Under the pieces are notes generated by a model. The model ran no database searches. It saw nothing but the letters and a program-made list of their open reading frames with translations, and had not been told where the DNA came from. From NCBI RefSeq assembly GCF_002005305.1, contig NZ_CP014782.1, positions 496,001 through 560,000 on the forward strand: a DNA stretch of 64,000 bases, in the 5' to 3' direction. The DNA is from Shewanella psychrophila. GTDB taxonomy: Bacteria; Pseudomonadota; Gammaproteobacteria; Enterobacterales; Shewanellaceae. Of the stretch, positions 52,990 through 63,500 are shown piece after piece; within the stretch, counting starts at the first letter, position 1, and every line of letters starts with the position of its first letter. Both the position numbers and the translations under genes were made by a program.

Positions 52990-55900
52990 ATGAATCTGAC
53001 CATAGTGGTAGGCGTTATTGCCATTTTTTACGTTTTTCTGCTCTTCCTGCTGGCGTGGGGAGCGGAGCGTTGGTTCAGTAAAATAACCAAGAAGATCCAA
53101 GTGTGGATCTATGGTTTGAGCCTAGCGGTTTACTGCTCATCCTGGAGTTTTCTAGGCACAGTTGGCCAGTCGGCCCAGGACCTCTGGTCTTTCTTACCGA
53201 TATTTATTGGCCCTATTCTCATCTTTACCTTAGGTTTTGGACTGCTTCGAAAGATGGTGATAGTTTCTAAAACTCATAACATCACTTCGGTGGCGGATTT
53301 TATTGCCGCCCGTTATGGCAAGTCTCAATTATTGGCAGTCATCGTCACATTAATTGCGCTCTTTGGCATCATGCCTTACATAGCCTTGCAACTTAAGGCC
53401 ATGGTTTTTAGCCTTAATCTGTTTCAGCCCGATGACTCTCCTTTCGACGGTGCCCAGGTATCTTTGGTTATCACAGCCGTACTCGCCATGTTTGCTATCT
53501 TATTTGGTACTCGAAAACTCGATGCTACCGAGCATAATCCCGGCATGATGTTGGCCATCGCTTTCGAGTCTTTGGTTAAGTTAGCGGCATTTTTACTCGT
53601 AGGTGTGGTGGTCAGTTTTGGCTATTTCGATGGTTTCGGCGATATCTGGCGTCAGGCAGCGGAGCGAAACTTGATTAGCGAGCCTAGTCTCAGAGTGGAG
53701 TCTCTGATGCCTCAACTCTTGGTGGGAATGGCGGCATTCCTGTGCATGCCCAGACAGTTCCATGTGATGATGGTGGAGTGTATCGATGAGAAAAGTTTAT
53801 TAAAGGCGCGCTGGATATTTCCCATTTATCTATTGTTGTTTGGTCTGTTTGTGGCGCCATTAGCCCTGGCTGGGAAGTTGATTTTGGGGGACTCGGTTGC
53901 CGCCGATACCTATGTGATTAACTTGCCCTTAGCCCTAGATCAACCCATGTTGGCGGTAGTGGCTCTACTGGGTACGCTCTCGGCTGCGACTGGTATGGTG
54001 GTGGTCGCTGTAGTAACCATCAGCGTGATGGTGAGTAACGAATGGTTAGTCCCCATCATGTTACGCACCGGGAAAATTAAGCAGAAAAATTTTAGTCAGT
54101 TTTCTCAGTTTTTGCTCAATGCACGTCGTTTGTCGATTATTGTTATCTTAGGTTTAGGTTATTTCAGCTATCTTACCTTTATGGACAGCGACTCTCTGTC
54201 GGCTTTGGGAATGTTATCTTTCGGCGCTTTCGCTCAGCTGGCCCCTGCGCTCATAGGGGGCATGTATTGGAAGCACGGCAATCGCTCCGGAGTGCTGCTT
54301 GGCCTGCTCGTTGGCTTTGGTCTATGGTGCTACATCTTAGCCAAGGGGGCGAGTGATGCCAGCGGTGTGTTTGGCAGTGATTTTGGTTTACTCGAGGCGA
54401 TTACTCCTAATGTAAGGGATATTTTAACCGCCTTACTCGCGAACTTAGCCTGCTATATCTTAGGGTCAATCTGGTTTAGAGCCGGGGTATCTGAGCGTAT
54501 GCAAGCCAGTGAGTTTGTTACTCCAGGAGAGCTGAAGGATAGTAGCAGCCGCAAGGGAGCCCCGATCTCTCAGCAAGATCTCTTGATCTTGGCGAGCCGA
54601 TTTGTCAGTCCGACTCGTGCCTATGAGAGTTTCTCTCGATTTTCCGAAGAGGCAGTGAAGAGTGACAGTTGGCATAAAGTGGCTCCTGCCGAGCTTATTG
54701 CTCATACAGAGCATATTTTGGCTGGAGTCCTAGGGGGCTCTAGTGCGGCCTTAGTGATGGATTCTGTGCTGCAGGGCAGAGATCTGGCACTTGATGAAGT
54801 ATTTAACCTGGTCGATGAAGCCTCTTCTAAAATAATCCTCAGCCAAGATATGCTGCGCGGAGCCATAGAGCACGCCTATGAAGGCATGAGCGTGGTAGAC
54901 CAAGACTTAAATCTAGTGGCCTGGAATCATAAGTATTCTGAGCTATATCAATACCCGGCAGGTTTCCTAAAAGAAGGAATGCCTATAGGTGAGGTGGTGC
55001 GTTTTAACGCCGAACGTGGTTTTTGTGGTCAAGGTGAAATAGAGGAGCAAGTCAAGAAGCGGGTACAGCACATGATAAACGGTACCGCCCATGTGTCGGA
55101 GCGTGAGCGGCAAGACGGTAAGGTGATCAAGATACAGGGAAACCCTATGCCTGGTGGCGGTTTCGTGATGACCTTCACCGATATTACTCAATACCGTGAA
55201 CATGCTAAAGCGCTGCAGGAGGTAAATGACTCACTGGAGGCGAGGGTGAAGGAGAGAACCTATGAGCTGGCGATGTTAAACAGTCAGCTATTGGAGTCTA
55301 AGGCTCAGGAGGAGATGGCGAACGCATCAAAGAGTAAATTCCTAGCCGCTGTGGGTCATGACTTGATGCAGCCTTTGAACGCGGCGAGATTATTTACCGC
55401 CTCCCTGTCTCAATATCCAAATCTTGATCAGGAGAGCAAGACGACACTGTCCCATGTCAATAGCTCGCTCAAAATTGCTGGTGAATTGCTCACGGATCTG
55501 CTGGATATCTCAAAACTTGATTCGGGCGTGGTGGATCTCAATCGCCGTGACTTTGCTATCTCAGAATTGCTGGATGGTCTGGCGGTTGAATTTGCCGCTA
55601 TGGCTCAAGATTACCAGATTAAGTTCAGTATGGTGCCTTGTACGGCCTCGATTAACTCAGATCTGAGTCTGCTTAGGCGGGTATTGCAGAACTTCTTGAC
55701 CAACGCCTATCGCTACGCCAAAGGTAATCGCGTCTTATTAGGCTGCCGTCATCGGGGAGATTTCCTGGAAATTCAGGTGCTGGATACGGGCTGTGGCATC
55801 GATGAGAGTGAAACCTCGGATATTTTTAAAGAGTTTAAACGTCTGGATAATCCCACCAGTAAAAGCGTTAGCGGTCTGGGATTAGGTTTAGCTATTGCCG

Positions 55901-56412
55901 ATAGGATCAGCCGGGTGCTGGAGCACGATATCAAGGTGGCTTCCATTCTTGGGCAAGGTTCGGTTTTTTCTATTCGTGTGCCGCTGGGTAAGACAATTTC
56001 TGAGCCACAGGTGAAAAAATCAACCGCTATGATCCAGCCTTTAGCTGGCGTTAAGGTACTGTGTATCGATAACGAAGAAGCTATTCTGGCAGGATTGGAG
56101 AGCTTACTTAGTCGCTGGCAGTGTGAAGTTATCTGTGCCACCGATCTTGCCGATGCGAGGATTAAACTTGGCCTCAAGGGGGTTGCTCCGGATATAGTAT
56201 TGGCCGATTACCATTTGGATAATGACGAAAATGGTGTCGATGCCATGGATGGTATACGTGCCTTATATGGTAGCCATCTCCCCGGTGTGCTTATTACTGC
56301 TAATACCAATAAAGAGCTTGTGGATGATGTTGAGCGTAAGGGTTATCGCTATATGGCTAAGATGGTGAAGCCCGCAGCTCTGAGGGCCTTGATTTCGAGT
56401 TTGGTGAAATGA
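52990..56412 (+). CDS. crbS: CrbS-type hybrid sensor kinase with solute-symporter domain
   Basis: This 1140-residue inner-membrane protein combines an SSS-type transporter domain (about residues 1-500, 13 or so helices) with a PAS domain (about 625-735) and a coiled coil. The HisKA domain has H790 in AVGHDLMQPLN. The HATPase has NFLTNAYRYAK, DTGCGID and GLGLGLAIA, and the C-terminal receiver has D1073 (VLADYHL). CrbS senses the acetate state in Vibrio and relatives and activates acs through CrbR. Divergence from acs supports this. Confidence 0.9.
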   Translation: MNLTIVVGVIAIFYVFLLFLLAWGAERWFSKITKKIQVWIYGLSLAVYCSSWSFLGTVGQSAQDLWSFLPIFIGPILIFTLGFGLLRKMVIVSKTHNITSVADFIAARYGKSQLLAVIVTLIALFGIMPYIALQLKAMVFSLNLFQPDDSPFDGAQVSLVITAVLAMFAILFGTRKLDATEHNPGMMLAIAFESLVKLAAFLLVGVVVSFGYFDGFGDIWRQAAERNLISEPSLRVESLMPQLLVGMAAFLCMPRQFHVMMVECIDEKSLLKARWIFPIYLLLFGLFVAPLALAGKLILGDSVAADTYVINLPLALDQPMLAVVALLGTLSAATGMVVVAVVTISVMVSNEWLVPIMLRTGKIKQKNFSQFSQFLLNARRLSIIVILGLGYFSYLTFMDSDSLSALGMLSFGAFAQLAPALIGGMYWKHGNRSGVLLGLLVGFGLWCYILAKGASDASGVFGSDFGLLEAITPNVRDILTALLANLACYILGSIWFRAGVSERMQASEFVTPGELKDSSSRKGAPISQQDLLILASRFVSPTRAYESFSRFSEEAVKSDSWHKVAPAELIAHTEHILAGVLGGSSAALVMDSVLQGRDLALDEVFNLVDEASSKIILSQDMLRGAIEHAYEGMSVVDQDLNLVAWNHKYSELYQYPAGFLKEGMPIGEVVRFNAERGFCGQGEIEEQVKKRVQHMINGTAHVSERERQDGKVIKIQGNPMPGGGFVMTFTDITQYREHAKALQEVNDSLEARVKERTYELAMLNSQLLESKAQEEMANASKSKFLAAVGHDLMQPLNAARLFTASLSQYPNLDQESKTTLSHVNSSLKIAGELLTDLLDISKLDSGVVDLNRRDFAISELLDGLAVEFAAMAQDYQIKFSMVPCTASINSDLSLLRRVLQNFLTNAYRYAKGNRVLLGCRHRGDFLEIQVLDTGCGIDESETSDIFKEFKRLDNPTSKSVSGLGLGLAIADRISRVLEHDIKVASILGQGSVFSIRVPLGKTISEPQVKKSTAMIQPLAGVKVLCIDNEEAILAGLESLLSRWQCEVICATDLADARIKLGLKGVAPDIVLADYHLDNDENGVDAMDGIRALYGSHLPGVLITANTNKELVDDVERKGYRYMAKMVKPAALRALISSLVK

Positions 56413-56530
56413 TAGAAATCAGCACTTAATAAGTCGGTTTGTGATGTGATAGTCAGCGATTATCCTGTGGTCTGTTTTATAAAACGTGTTTTGATAGACA
56501 AATGTGGGTTTATGTTTGGAGTGGAGCTAG

Positions 56531-57142
56531 ATGAATACTGTAGTCGTCGATAAGAGAGTGGTAAAACCTTCGAAAGTGGTTTGTGTAGGGCGTAACTATG
56601 TCGAACACATTATGGAACTCAATAATGAGGTACCCGATGAGATGGTGCTGTTTGTTAAGCCAAATTCGGCTATCTCAGCTGAGCTGGCGAGTTTTCATCA
56701 AGAGGCGATACATTATGAAGCCGAATTATGTTTCGTGGTTGAACACGGACAATTTAGTGCCGTAGGACTCGGATTAGACCTTACTAAACGAAGTCTTCAG
56801 AGTCGGCTCAAGGTCAAGGGGCTACCCTGGGAGAGAGCCAAAGCATTTGATGGCTCAGTGGTGTTTTCTGAATTTGTTGCTATCGAGAATGTCAGTGAGA
56901 GTCTGACGTTCGAACTAATGATCAATGATGAGCTGATACAAGTTGGTAATATGGCTCTAATGATGAATAAACCTGAACAGATCTTGACCGAGATACAGAG
57001 CTTTATGAGCTTGATTGACGGTGATATCGTGATGACTGGCACGCCGAAAGGAGTCGGAGTCGTCAACAGAGAAGGTAAGTTCTGCGCTAAGCTTTTCGAC
57101 AAGGACTCGTTACTCACACAAGTAAATTGGACTGCTAAATAA
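56531..57142 (+). CDS. Fumarylacetoacetate hydrolase family protein
   Basis: This 203-residue protein has the FAH fold: CVGRNYVEHIMELNNEVP, FVKPNSAI, metal ligands in HYEAELCFVV, and the late MTGTPKGVGVV. Family members hydrolyse or decarboxylate beta-diketo acids, and small single-domain forms are often oxaloacetate decarboxylases or acylpyruvases. GGAG lies before the ATG. It is separated from crbS by 118 bases and from the oxidase by 232. Confidence 0.85.
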   Translation: MNTVVVDKRVVKPSKVVCVGRNYVEHIMELNNEVPDEMVLFVKPNSAISAELASFHQEAIHYEAELCFVVEHGQFSAVGLGLDLTKRSLQSRLKVKGLPWERAKAFDGSVVFSEFVAIENVSESLTFELMINDELIQVGNMALMMNKPEQILTEIQSFMSLIDGDIVMTGTPKGVGVVNREGKFCAKLFDKDSLLTQVNWTAK

Positions 57143-57182
57143 TACCCATCTTTTATCTTCTGTAGATTAATTTCTCTCCTAA

Positions 57183-57220
57183 AAGACAAGACTTTCAGTC
57201 TTGTCCTCCTGTTTCTACTT
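57183..57220 (+). terminator. Terminator of the FAH-family gene
   Basis: GACAAGACT-TTC-AGTCTTGTC is a nine-base perfect stem followed by CTCCTGTTTC and then a T-rich stretch. Confidence 0.6.
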
Positions 57221-57374
57221 TTTGTTACTAACAAGTGCCCACTTTCGTAAAATATTTCAATCAAGCGTGTTGACGAGAAATTAGCCTTGTATATACTGAA
57301 ATTATTTACACTTGTAAAATATGTTAAACGATCAAGGCAGAAATATTTGCCTTAGCAAACATACGGAGAACCCT

Positions 57375-58664
57375 ATGTCAGAACAACGCTGTGATTCTTA
57401 CTATAACGCCACAATCAATGAGGAAACGAATTATCCTCGTCTGGAGGAAGACATTCGAGTCGATGTGGTCATCATAGGCGGCGGGTTTACCGGTGTTGCG
57501 ACTGCGGTGGAGTTAGCGGAAAGAGGCATTAAAGTCGCTATTCTAGAAGCCAATAAAATAGGCTGGGGAGCAACGGGGCGTAACGGCGGCCAGGTGACCG
57601 GCAGTTTGTCCGGTGACGCCGCCATGACGAAACAACTGAGAAACACCATAGGCACCGAAGCGGAGGATTATGTCTGGAACCTTAGGTGGCGTGGGCATGA
57701 GATTATCAAGCGCCGGGTTGCAAAGTACAATATCGATTGCGATCTCAAGTTTGGTCATCTGCATACTGCTTATAAACCTGCTCATATGACTGAGATGGAA
57801 AAAACCTTTGAAGAAGCGCTCTCAAGAGGTATGGGTGATGAACTGCGTTTGTTATCGAAGCAGAATATCCCTGAGTATCTGGAGAGCCCTCTTTACCATG
57901 GAGGTTTGCTCAACAGGCGTAACATGCATCTGCATTCGGTAAACCTGTGCATCGGTGAGGCGAGGGCGGCTCTGAGCCAAGGTGCATTGATCTTCGAACA
58001 TTCAAAGGTTATTGATATCTGTGATGGTGACTTACCTGTGGTCAAAACCGAGCATGGGTCTATCACGGCTAACAGCGTCTTATTGGCGGGAAATGCCTAC
58101 CATAAACTTGCTCGTAATAAACTCAGTGGCATGCTGTTTCCCGCGTCTCTGGGTAATTGCGCCACGGTAAAGCTCACTGCAGATGTGGCTAAGGCGATCA
58201 ACCCCCATGATGTTGCTGTTTATGACAGTCGGTTTGTACTCGACTATTATCGAATGACGGCGGATAACCGTCTCATGTTCGGTGGTGGTACCAATTACTC
58301 GGGACGGGACTCGAAAAATCTGGCTGCAGAATTGCGTCCGGCAATCGAGCGGACATTTCCTCGCCTGAAGGGAGTCGATATCGAATTCGAATGGACTGGA
58401 ATGGCCGGCATTGTGGTCAATCGTATTCCACTGCTAGGAAAAGTATCGCCTAATGTCTTCTACTGCCAGGGCTACTCAGGACATGGGGTCGCAACGTCCC
58501 ATATCATGGGGGAGATCATGTCCGAGGCTATTATAGGCCAGTTAACTGAATTTGATTTATTTGCCGGAATGAAACATGTCCGTATTCCCATGAATGAGTG
58601 GCTAGGTAATCAGGCTATGGCACTAGGAATGACCTATTATCGCATGATGGAGCACTTTCGTTAA
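57375..58664 (+). CDS. PuuB/OrdL-like FAD-dependent amine oxidase
   Basis: The start giving MSEQRCDSYYNAT is chosen because CGGAGA precedes it; an in-frame start 18 codons upstream lacks support. The 429-residue flavoprotein has a DAO fold with VVIIGGGFTGV (FAD), GWGATGRNGGQ, LDYYRMTADNRLMFGGG, and YSGHGVATSH. It matches E. coli PuuB (gamma-glutamylputrescine oxidase) in many of these segments. No other puu genes are adjacent, so a different amine substrate is possible. Confidence 0.82.
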   Translation: MSEQRCDSYYNATINEETNYPRLEEDIRVDVVIIGGGFTGVATAVELAERGIKVAILEANKIGWGATGRNGGQVTGSLSGDAAMTKQLRNTIGTEAEDYVWNLRWRGHEIIKRRVAKYNIDCDLKFGHLHTAYKPAHMTEMEKTFEEALSRGMGDELRLLSKQNIPEYLESPLYHGGLLNRRNMHLHSVNLCIGEARAALSQGALIFEHSKVIDICDGDLPVVKTEHGSITANSVLLAGNAYHKLARNKLSGMLFPASLGNCATVKLTADVAKAINPHDVAVYDSRFVLDYYRMTADNRLMFGGGTNYSGRDSKNLAAELRPAIERTFPRLKGVDIEFEWTGMAGIVVNRIPLLGKVSPNVFYCQGYSGHGVATSHIMGEIMSEAIIGQLTEFDLFAGMKHVRIPMNEWLGNQAMALGMTYYRMMEHFR

Positions 58665-58700
58665 TGTTCCCTCATTGAGTTTCTATGCTAATCCATAAAC

Positions 58701-58731
58701 TAAAAAGCCAATCTAAACTGATTGGCTTTTT
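58701..58731. terminator. Bidirectional terminator between oxidase and crbR
   Basis: AAAAAGCCAAT / ATTGGCTTTTT with loop CTAAACTG, T-tracts on both strands, between convergent genes. Confidence 0.87.
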
Positions 58732-58754
58732 GCTTCAATTACATCTGAGTTTGA

Positions 58755-59414
58755 CTAGAGCTCCACTTTTTCCATTTCTAGCTGTTGTAATGAGATAACA
58801 GCTTGGGTGCGATTTCTTACACCTAACTTACGAAATATCGCCGTGGCGTGAGCCTTGATGGTGGCTTCCGATACGCCTAAGTCATAGGCAATTTGCTTAT
58901 TGAGTAGGCCTTCGGCAAACATCTGCAGCACCTTGTACTGCTGTGGGGTAAGATCTGCAAGCTTGCTAGCCATCAGATCCGTCGCGTCTTCCTTTATTTC
59001 CTGTATCTCAGCATGATCCGGTAACCAGATATCCCCATAGAGCACCGAGGTCAGGGCTGCAGCCAGTGTTTCCATCGAAGCTGATTTAGGGATAAATCCT
59101 GAGCTACCATAATGCATAGCACGGCTGATGGTCATATTATCTTCATGAGCCGAAATAACAATGACAGGGAGATCGGGAAAGTGGGTTCGCAGATGGATCA
59201 AGGTGGAATACCCGTGGGAGCCAGGCATCTGAAGGTCTAGCATGACTAAGTCATAGGCTTGATCTTTATTTTCAAGCAGGCTTTGAAGAGCATCGGCACT
59301 GTCTGCTTCAAACCAGTTGGTGTCAGAGAAGGGACCACTCAAGGCATGTCGTAAGGCATTACGAAATAGCGGGTGATCATCGGCAATAATTATGTCTAAA
59401 TTTTCTAGCTTCAT
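58755..59414 (-). CDS. crbR: CrbR-type LuxR-family response regulator
   Basis: This 219-residue regulator has a receiver domain with acidic pair D12/D13 and phospho-acceptor D60 (VMLDLQMPG). The C-terminal NarL/LuxR helix-turn-helix (LTPQQYKVLQMFAEGLLNKQIAYDL, broken here as LNKQIAYDLGVSEATIKAH) follows. CrbR partners CrbS to control acs and carbon-switch genes in Vibrio and relatives. It lies in the same neighbourhood as acs and crbS but is transcribed separately. An acs-like palindrome lies about 120 bases upstream. Confidence 0.88.
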   Translation of the reverse strand: MKLENLDIIIADDHPLFRNALRHALSGPFSDTNWFEADSADALQSLLENKDQAYDLVMLDLQMPGSHGYSTLIHLRTHFPDLPVIVISAHEDNMTISRAMHYGSSGFIPKSASMETLAAALTSVLYGDIWLPDHAEIQEIKEDATDLMASKLADLTPQQYKVLQMFAEGLLNKQIAYDLGVSEATIKAHATAIFRKLGVRNRTQAVISLQQLEMEKVEL

Positions 59415-59532
59415 GGCTTTATATTTTATTTCGTTGCGCGTGAAGATTACATCAATGTAACAGAAAAAGTAGGAAGGGGACTATTGGTTTATGGTTATTT
59501 GGTGGTGATTTAGCCTTAAAACAGGTTTTTTT

Positions 59533-59546
59533 AAGACTTAGGTCTA
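59533..59546. promoter_or_regulatory. Candidate CrbR site upstream of crbR
   Basis: AAGACTTAGGTCTA shares AGAC-N4-GTCT and the flanking AGT with the site near acs. It starts 119 bases before the crbR start codon. The use as an autoregulatory site is an inference. Confidence 0.45.
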
Positions 59547-59605
59547 GTGTTCAAGCACAAGGGTCTTCAGGAGATGAAGGTGTCGGGCGAAAATTGGCCA
59601 ATCGA

Positions 59606-59636
59606 GGCAGTGAATACCGTCACTGCCATTTATTTT
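59606..59636. terminator. Hairpin downstream of the thioesterase gene
   Basis: GGCAGTGA / TCACTGCC is a perfect eight-base stem next to the thioesterase stop codon. The T-rich side (ATTTATTTTTA) faces the plus strand, where no gene is present upstream, so it is not clearly a terminator for the minus-strand gene. Confidence 0.4.
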
Positions 59637-60064
59637 TATCTCTCTTGTGTCCAGACTTGGGTGGGTTGTCTGTCATCATCTACGGCAACGAAAGTGAAGA
59701 CGCCTCGAATGGCATGCTCTCTGTGATCTTTATACATGTCTTCGACAAAAATGTTTACTTCGACTTTCAAAGAAGTATTACCCACATGGATCACCCTAGC
59801 GATGATTTCGGCCAAGCTACCTGCTGGAATCGCTTTCTTGAAGTCAATTCTGTCGGAACTCACAGTAACCAAAGGTTTACGGCAGAAGCGAGTGGCTGCA
59901 ATAAAGGCGGTTTCATCCATCCAAGCTAAGGCTTCACCACCGAACAGAGTGTTGTGGTGGTTGGTAATAGATGGAAAAATGGCCTTAATGACTCGGGCTT
60001 CTGATTGTTCTATTCGGGTATTCATCACTGGTGAGCGACATTCGGGTGTTTGGGATAATGGCAT
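59636..60064 (-). CDS. YciA-type acyl-CoA thioesterase
   Basis: This 142-residue hotdog-fold protein has the YciA/BACH motifs FPSITNHHNTLFGGEALAW (cut here for length), MDETAFIAATRF and DFKKAIPAGSLAEI. The catalytic Asn/Asp region is the HHNTLFGG and MDETA pair. It should hydrolyse acyl-CoA esters in the cytoplasm. The first ATG is used; a second ATG 13 codons later is possible. A palindrome upstream resembles fatty-acid regulator sites. Confidence 0.85.
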   Translation of the reverse strand: MPLSQTPECRSPVMNTRIEQSEARVIKAIFPSITNHHNTLFGGEALAWMDETAFIAATRFCRKPLVTVSSDRIDFKKAIPAGSLAEIIARVIHVGNTSLKVEVNIFVEDMYKDHREHAIRGVFTFVAVDDDRQPTQVWTQER

Positions 60065-60505
60065 ACGGCAACCTAAGGTTATGCTAGTTCAATATTGGCG
60101 GAATAGAGAGAGCAGAATTATAGTGAAACTTCCCGCCTAAAGGAAACATTATTAAACGTGCGTTTAATGTCCGTTACTTAGTGGTTTATTGAGGTTTAAT
60201 TATGTTGAACGTAGTAAATAAGCAAATATAATGCATAATCCGTCGCTAGCGATGTAGTTGTTAGTCATTGATAAATAAATTTAAAATTAATAAAGTTATA
60301 AAGAGTGGGTTTATTATTATATTAAACTAATAAACAAACTCATATTAAGTGTGTAGTTTAATAGTATCCAAATTACTTCATAACCAACAGGTTGAAGTGA
60401 TCGGGTTTAAATACCGATGAAGTTATCTTGCAGTTATGTTATTGAGTTTTGTTGTCTCTATATTTAGGTAGTTCGGTACAACTAAATAATAATAGGAATA
60501 ATCAA
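60065..60505. other. AT-rich intergenic region, thioesterase to chitinase
   Basis: The 441 bases hold divergent promoters and one clear palindrome (listed). The half nearer the chitinase is very AT-rich (runs of TAATAAT and ATTATTATT type). I see no coding frame or RNA gene. Confidence 0.5.
60151..60168. promoter_or_regulatory. Palindrome ATTAAACG-TG-CGTTTAAT upstream of the thioesterase
   Basis: This perfect 8-2-8 inverted repeat lies 87 bases before the thioesterase start. AAAC-N4-GTTT resembles operators of PsrA (TetR family, fatty-acid catabolism). The assignment is an inference from motif and gene function. Confidence 0.45.
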
Positions 60506-63500
60506 ATGAGTAACAATACTGCATATTTTGGCAGACGACATCGTCTCGCTTTAATAATAAGCACATCGCTCTTGAGTCAAGCCGTGGTAAGCCAAGCTTA
60601 CGCTGTCGATTGCCAAGAGGTCGCACCTTGGTTAGCCGATACTGTGTATGCTAGTACCACTCAGGTCACCCAGCAAAATTCCCTCTATCAAAATAAATGG
60701 TGGACCACCAACGAGTCACCTGTGGATGCCGGTGAGTGGGGCGTGTGGGAAACCTTAGGTCAATGCGATGGCGCCTTAAACCAAGCACCAACCGTAAGCA
60801 TACTCGCACCCCAAGCCGACAGTACTATTAATCTACATGATGAGGTGGTGCTTAACGCCGAAGCGGCTGACAGTGATGGCACGGTAGACAGTTTGGTATG
60901 GACGGTAAACGATATCGTGGTGACCAGTCCTTGGTCAGCAGATCTTCAAGGCGCAGTCGTATTGAAAGCCATTGCTACCGATGATGACGGTGCATCGACT
61001 GAGCAGCTGGTTAATATCACCGTGGTGAACAGCCAGAATCTATCGCCTGTGACGACAATAACTTCGCCAACAAATGACAGCGCTGTCAAGTTTGGCGATT
61101 CGGTACTTGTTACTGCTAATGCATCGGATCCCGATGTTGGCGATAGTATATCTAAGGTTGAACTGCTTGTTGACGGTACTCTAGTGAGCACCGATACCAG
61201 CGCACCTTATGAGTTTAGTTGGGTGACTACTTCTACAGGAGGTCATAGTCTGCAATCGCGAGCATTTGACGCTCAAAATGACAGCGCTGTCTCTGAGGTG
61301 GTCAACATAAATGTGACTGCGGCTAATCAGTTGCCAAGTGTGCAGCTATCAGCGCCTACTGCAAACTTCACTCTGGCCGTTAACGGTGAGTTAGCGGTGA
61401 GTGCAGATGCTCAAGACAGTGATGGTGAGATAGCGTCGGTCAGCTTCTTCGCTAATGGTGTCTTGATTGAAACTGACACCATAGCGCCATACTCAACACG
61501 ATATAGCGCGGTACAAGCTGGCGATCTTTCTATCTCAGCCGAAGCCACAGATAACTTGGGAGCGACTACGCTTTCAGGTGCTGTCATTGGCTATGTGGGT
61601 GATAGACCGACTAGCCATGAGGCCTGTAGACCCGATGGGCTAGAGGGCGACTCTGTTTATTGCGATATTTACGATGAACAGGGCCGCGAGAAGATGGGCG
61701 CGGATCATGCCCGCCGCGTGATTGGTTACTTTACCTCTTGGAGAAATGGCACCAATGGCCAACCTAGCTATCTGGTGAACGATATACCATGGGATAAGAT
61801 CACCCATATTAACTATGCATTCGCCCATGTTAATAGTGACAACAAGGTGTCTGTTGGCAACCCAAATAGTCTAGAAAACCCTGCCACGGGTATGACGTGG
61901 GATGGCGTTGTCGGTGCTGAGATGGATCCAGAATTTAGCTATAAGGGACATTTCAACCTGCTCAACAAGTACAAAAAACAACACCCTCAGGTGAAAACCT
62001 TGATCTCAATTGGTGGTTGGGCCGAGACCGGGGGCTATTTCGATGATACTGGCAATCGCGTTGCCAGTGGCGGCTTCTATGAGATGACCAAGACCCAAGC
62101 CGGGATCAATACCTTTGCCGATTCTGTGGTGGAGTTTTTGCAAACCTATGGTTTCGATGGCGCCGATATCGATTATGAGTATGCAACCTCAATGGCGAAA
62201 TCCGGTAATCCAGATGACTTTGCCATCGCCGATCCGCTTCGAGCGACTCTGTTTGGTCAATACGATCTATTAATGAAAACCCTGCGTGAGAAGCTAGATA
62301 CAGCTGGTAAGCAAGATAACAAGCACTACATGCTTACCGTTGCAGCCCCTGCATCGGGCTATTTGCTTCGCGGTATGGAAGCGTATCAGATGACGCGCTT
62401 TCTCGATTACGTCAACATCATGAGTTATGACCTGCACGGTGCCTGGAATGATTTTGTTGGCCATAACGCCGCGCTCTATGACACAGGTGAAGATGCCGAG
62501 CTGGCATTTTGGGATGTGTACTCCACCGCGCAATATGGTGGCATTGGATATCTCAACACTGACTGGGCTTATCACTATTTCCGCGGCGCTATGCCAGCGG
62601 GTCGTATTAACATAGGTCTGCCTTATTATACCCGAGGCTGGCAAGGGGTCACTGGTGGGTCAAATGGTCTGTGGGGTAAGGCGGCATTACCAGATCAAGC
62701 CTCTTGTCCATCGGGTACAGGTGAAGGCGACAATAACTGTGGCTACGGAGCGCAGGGGATAGATAACCTCTGGCACGATCTCGATAAAGACGGCAACGAG
62801 ATGTTTGCCGGCTCTAACCCCATGTGGCATGCAAAAAATCTAGAGCAGGGCATAACCGGCAGTTACCTTGCAAGTTATGGGCTAGATCCAGCCAATGATC
62901 CTGCCGATAAGCTGACGGGAACGTACGAGCGCCATTACGATAATGTCGCTCAGTCTTCCTGGTTGTGGAATCCATCGAAGCAGGTTTATCTGTCTACCGA
63001 AGATGAGCAGGTGATGAATACTAAGGTCCAGTATGTGGTCGACCAAGGTATAGGTGGTGTGATGTTCTGGGAGCTGGCTGGTGATTTTGACTGGTATCCG
63101 GAGCGTAATTCTGGTCAAGGTGAATATTTTATCGGCGAGACGATGACAACTATTGCTTACGATAAGTTTGCCAGTGCGACGCCTTACGGTAATTCCGTCA
63201 GTAACTCTCCGGCGCTGGCTAATGCCTTAGCCTTGAGCGCGAGCTTGTCGGGTTACAAGGTGGGAGACAGTAATTACCCCATCACACCGACACTCACGAT
63301 CACTAACAACAGCCAGAGCACCATACCTGGCGGTGCCGTGTTTGAGTTTGATATCTCAACCTCAACCTCTTCACAAATAAGCGATCAATCGGGGATGAAC
63401 TTAGCGGTTGTGACTGATGGCTCAAACGCTGCATCGGGTAATGTTGGTGGATTAGAAAATGATTTCCATCGGATTAGTTTTACCTTGCCTAGTTACAAGT

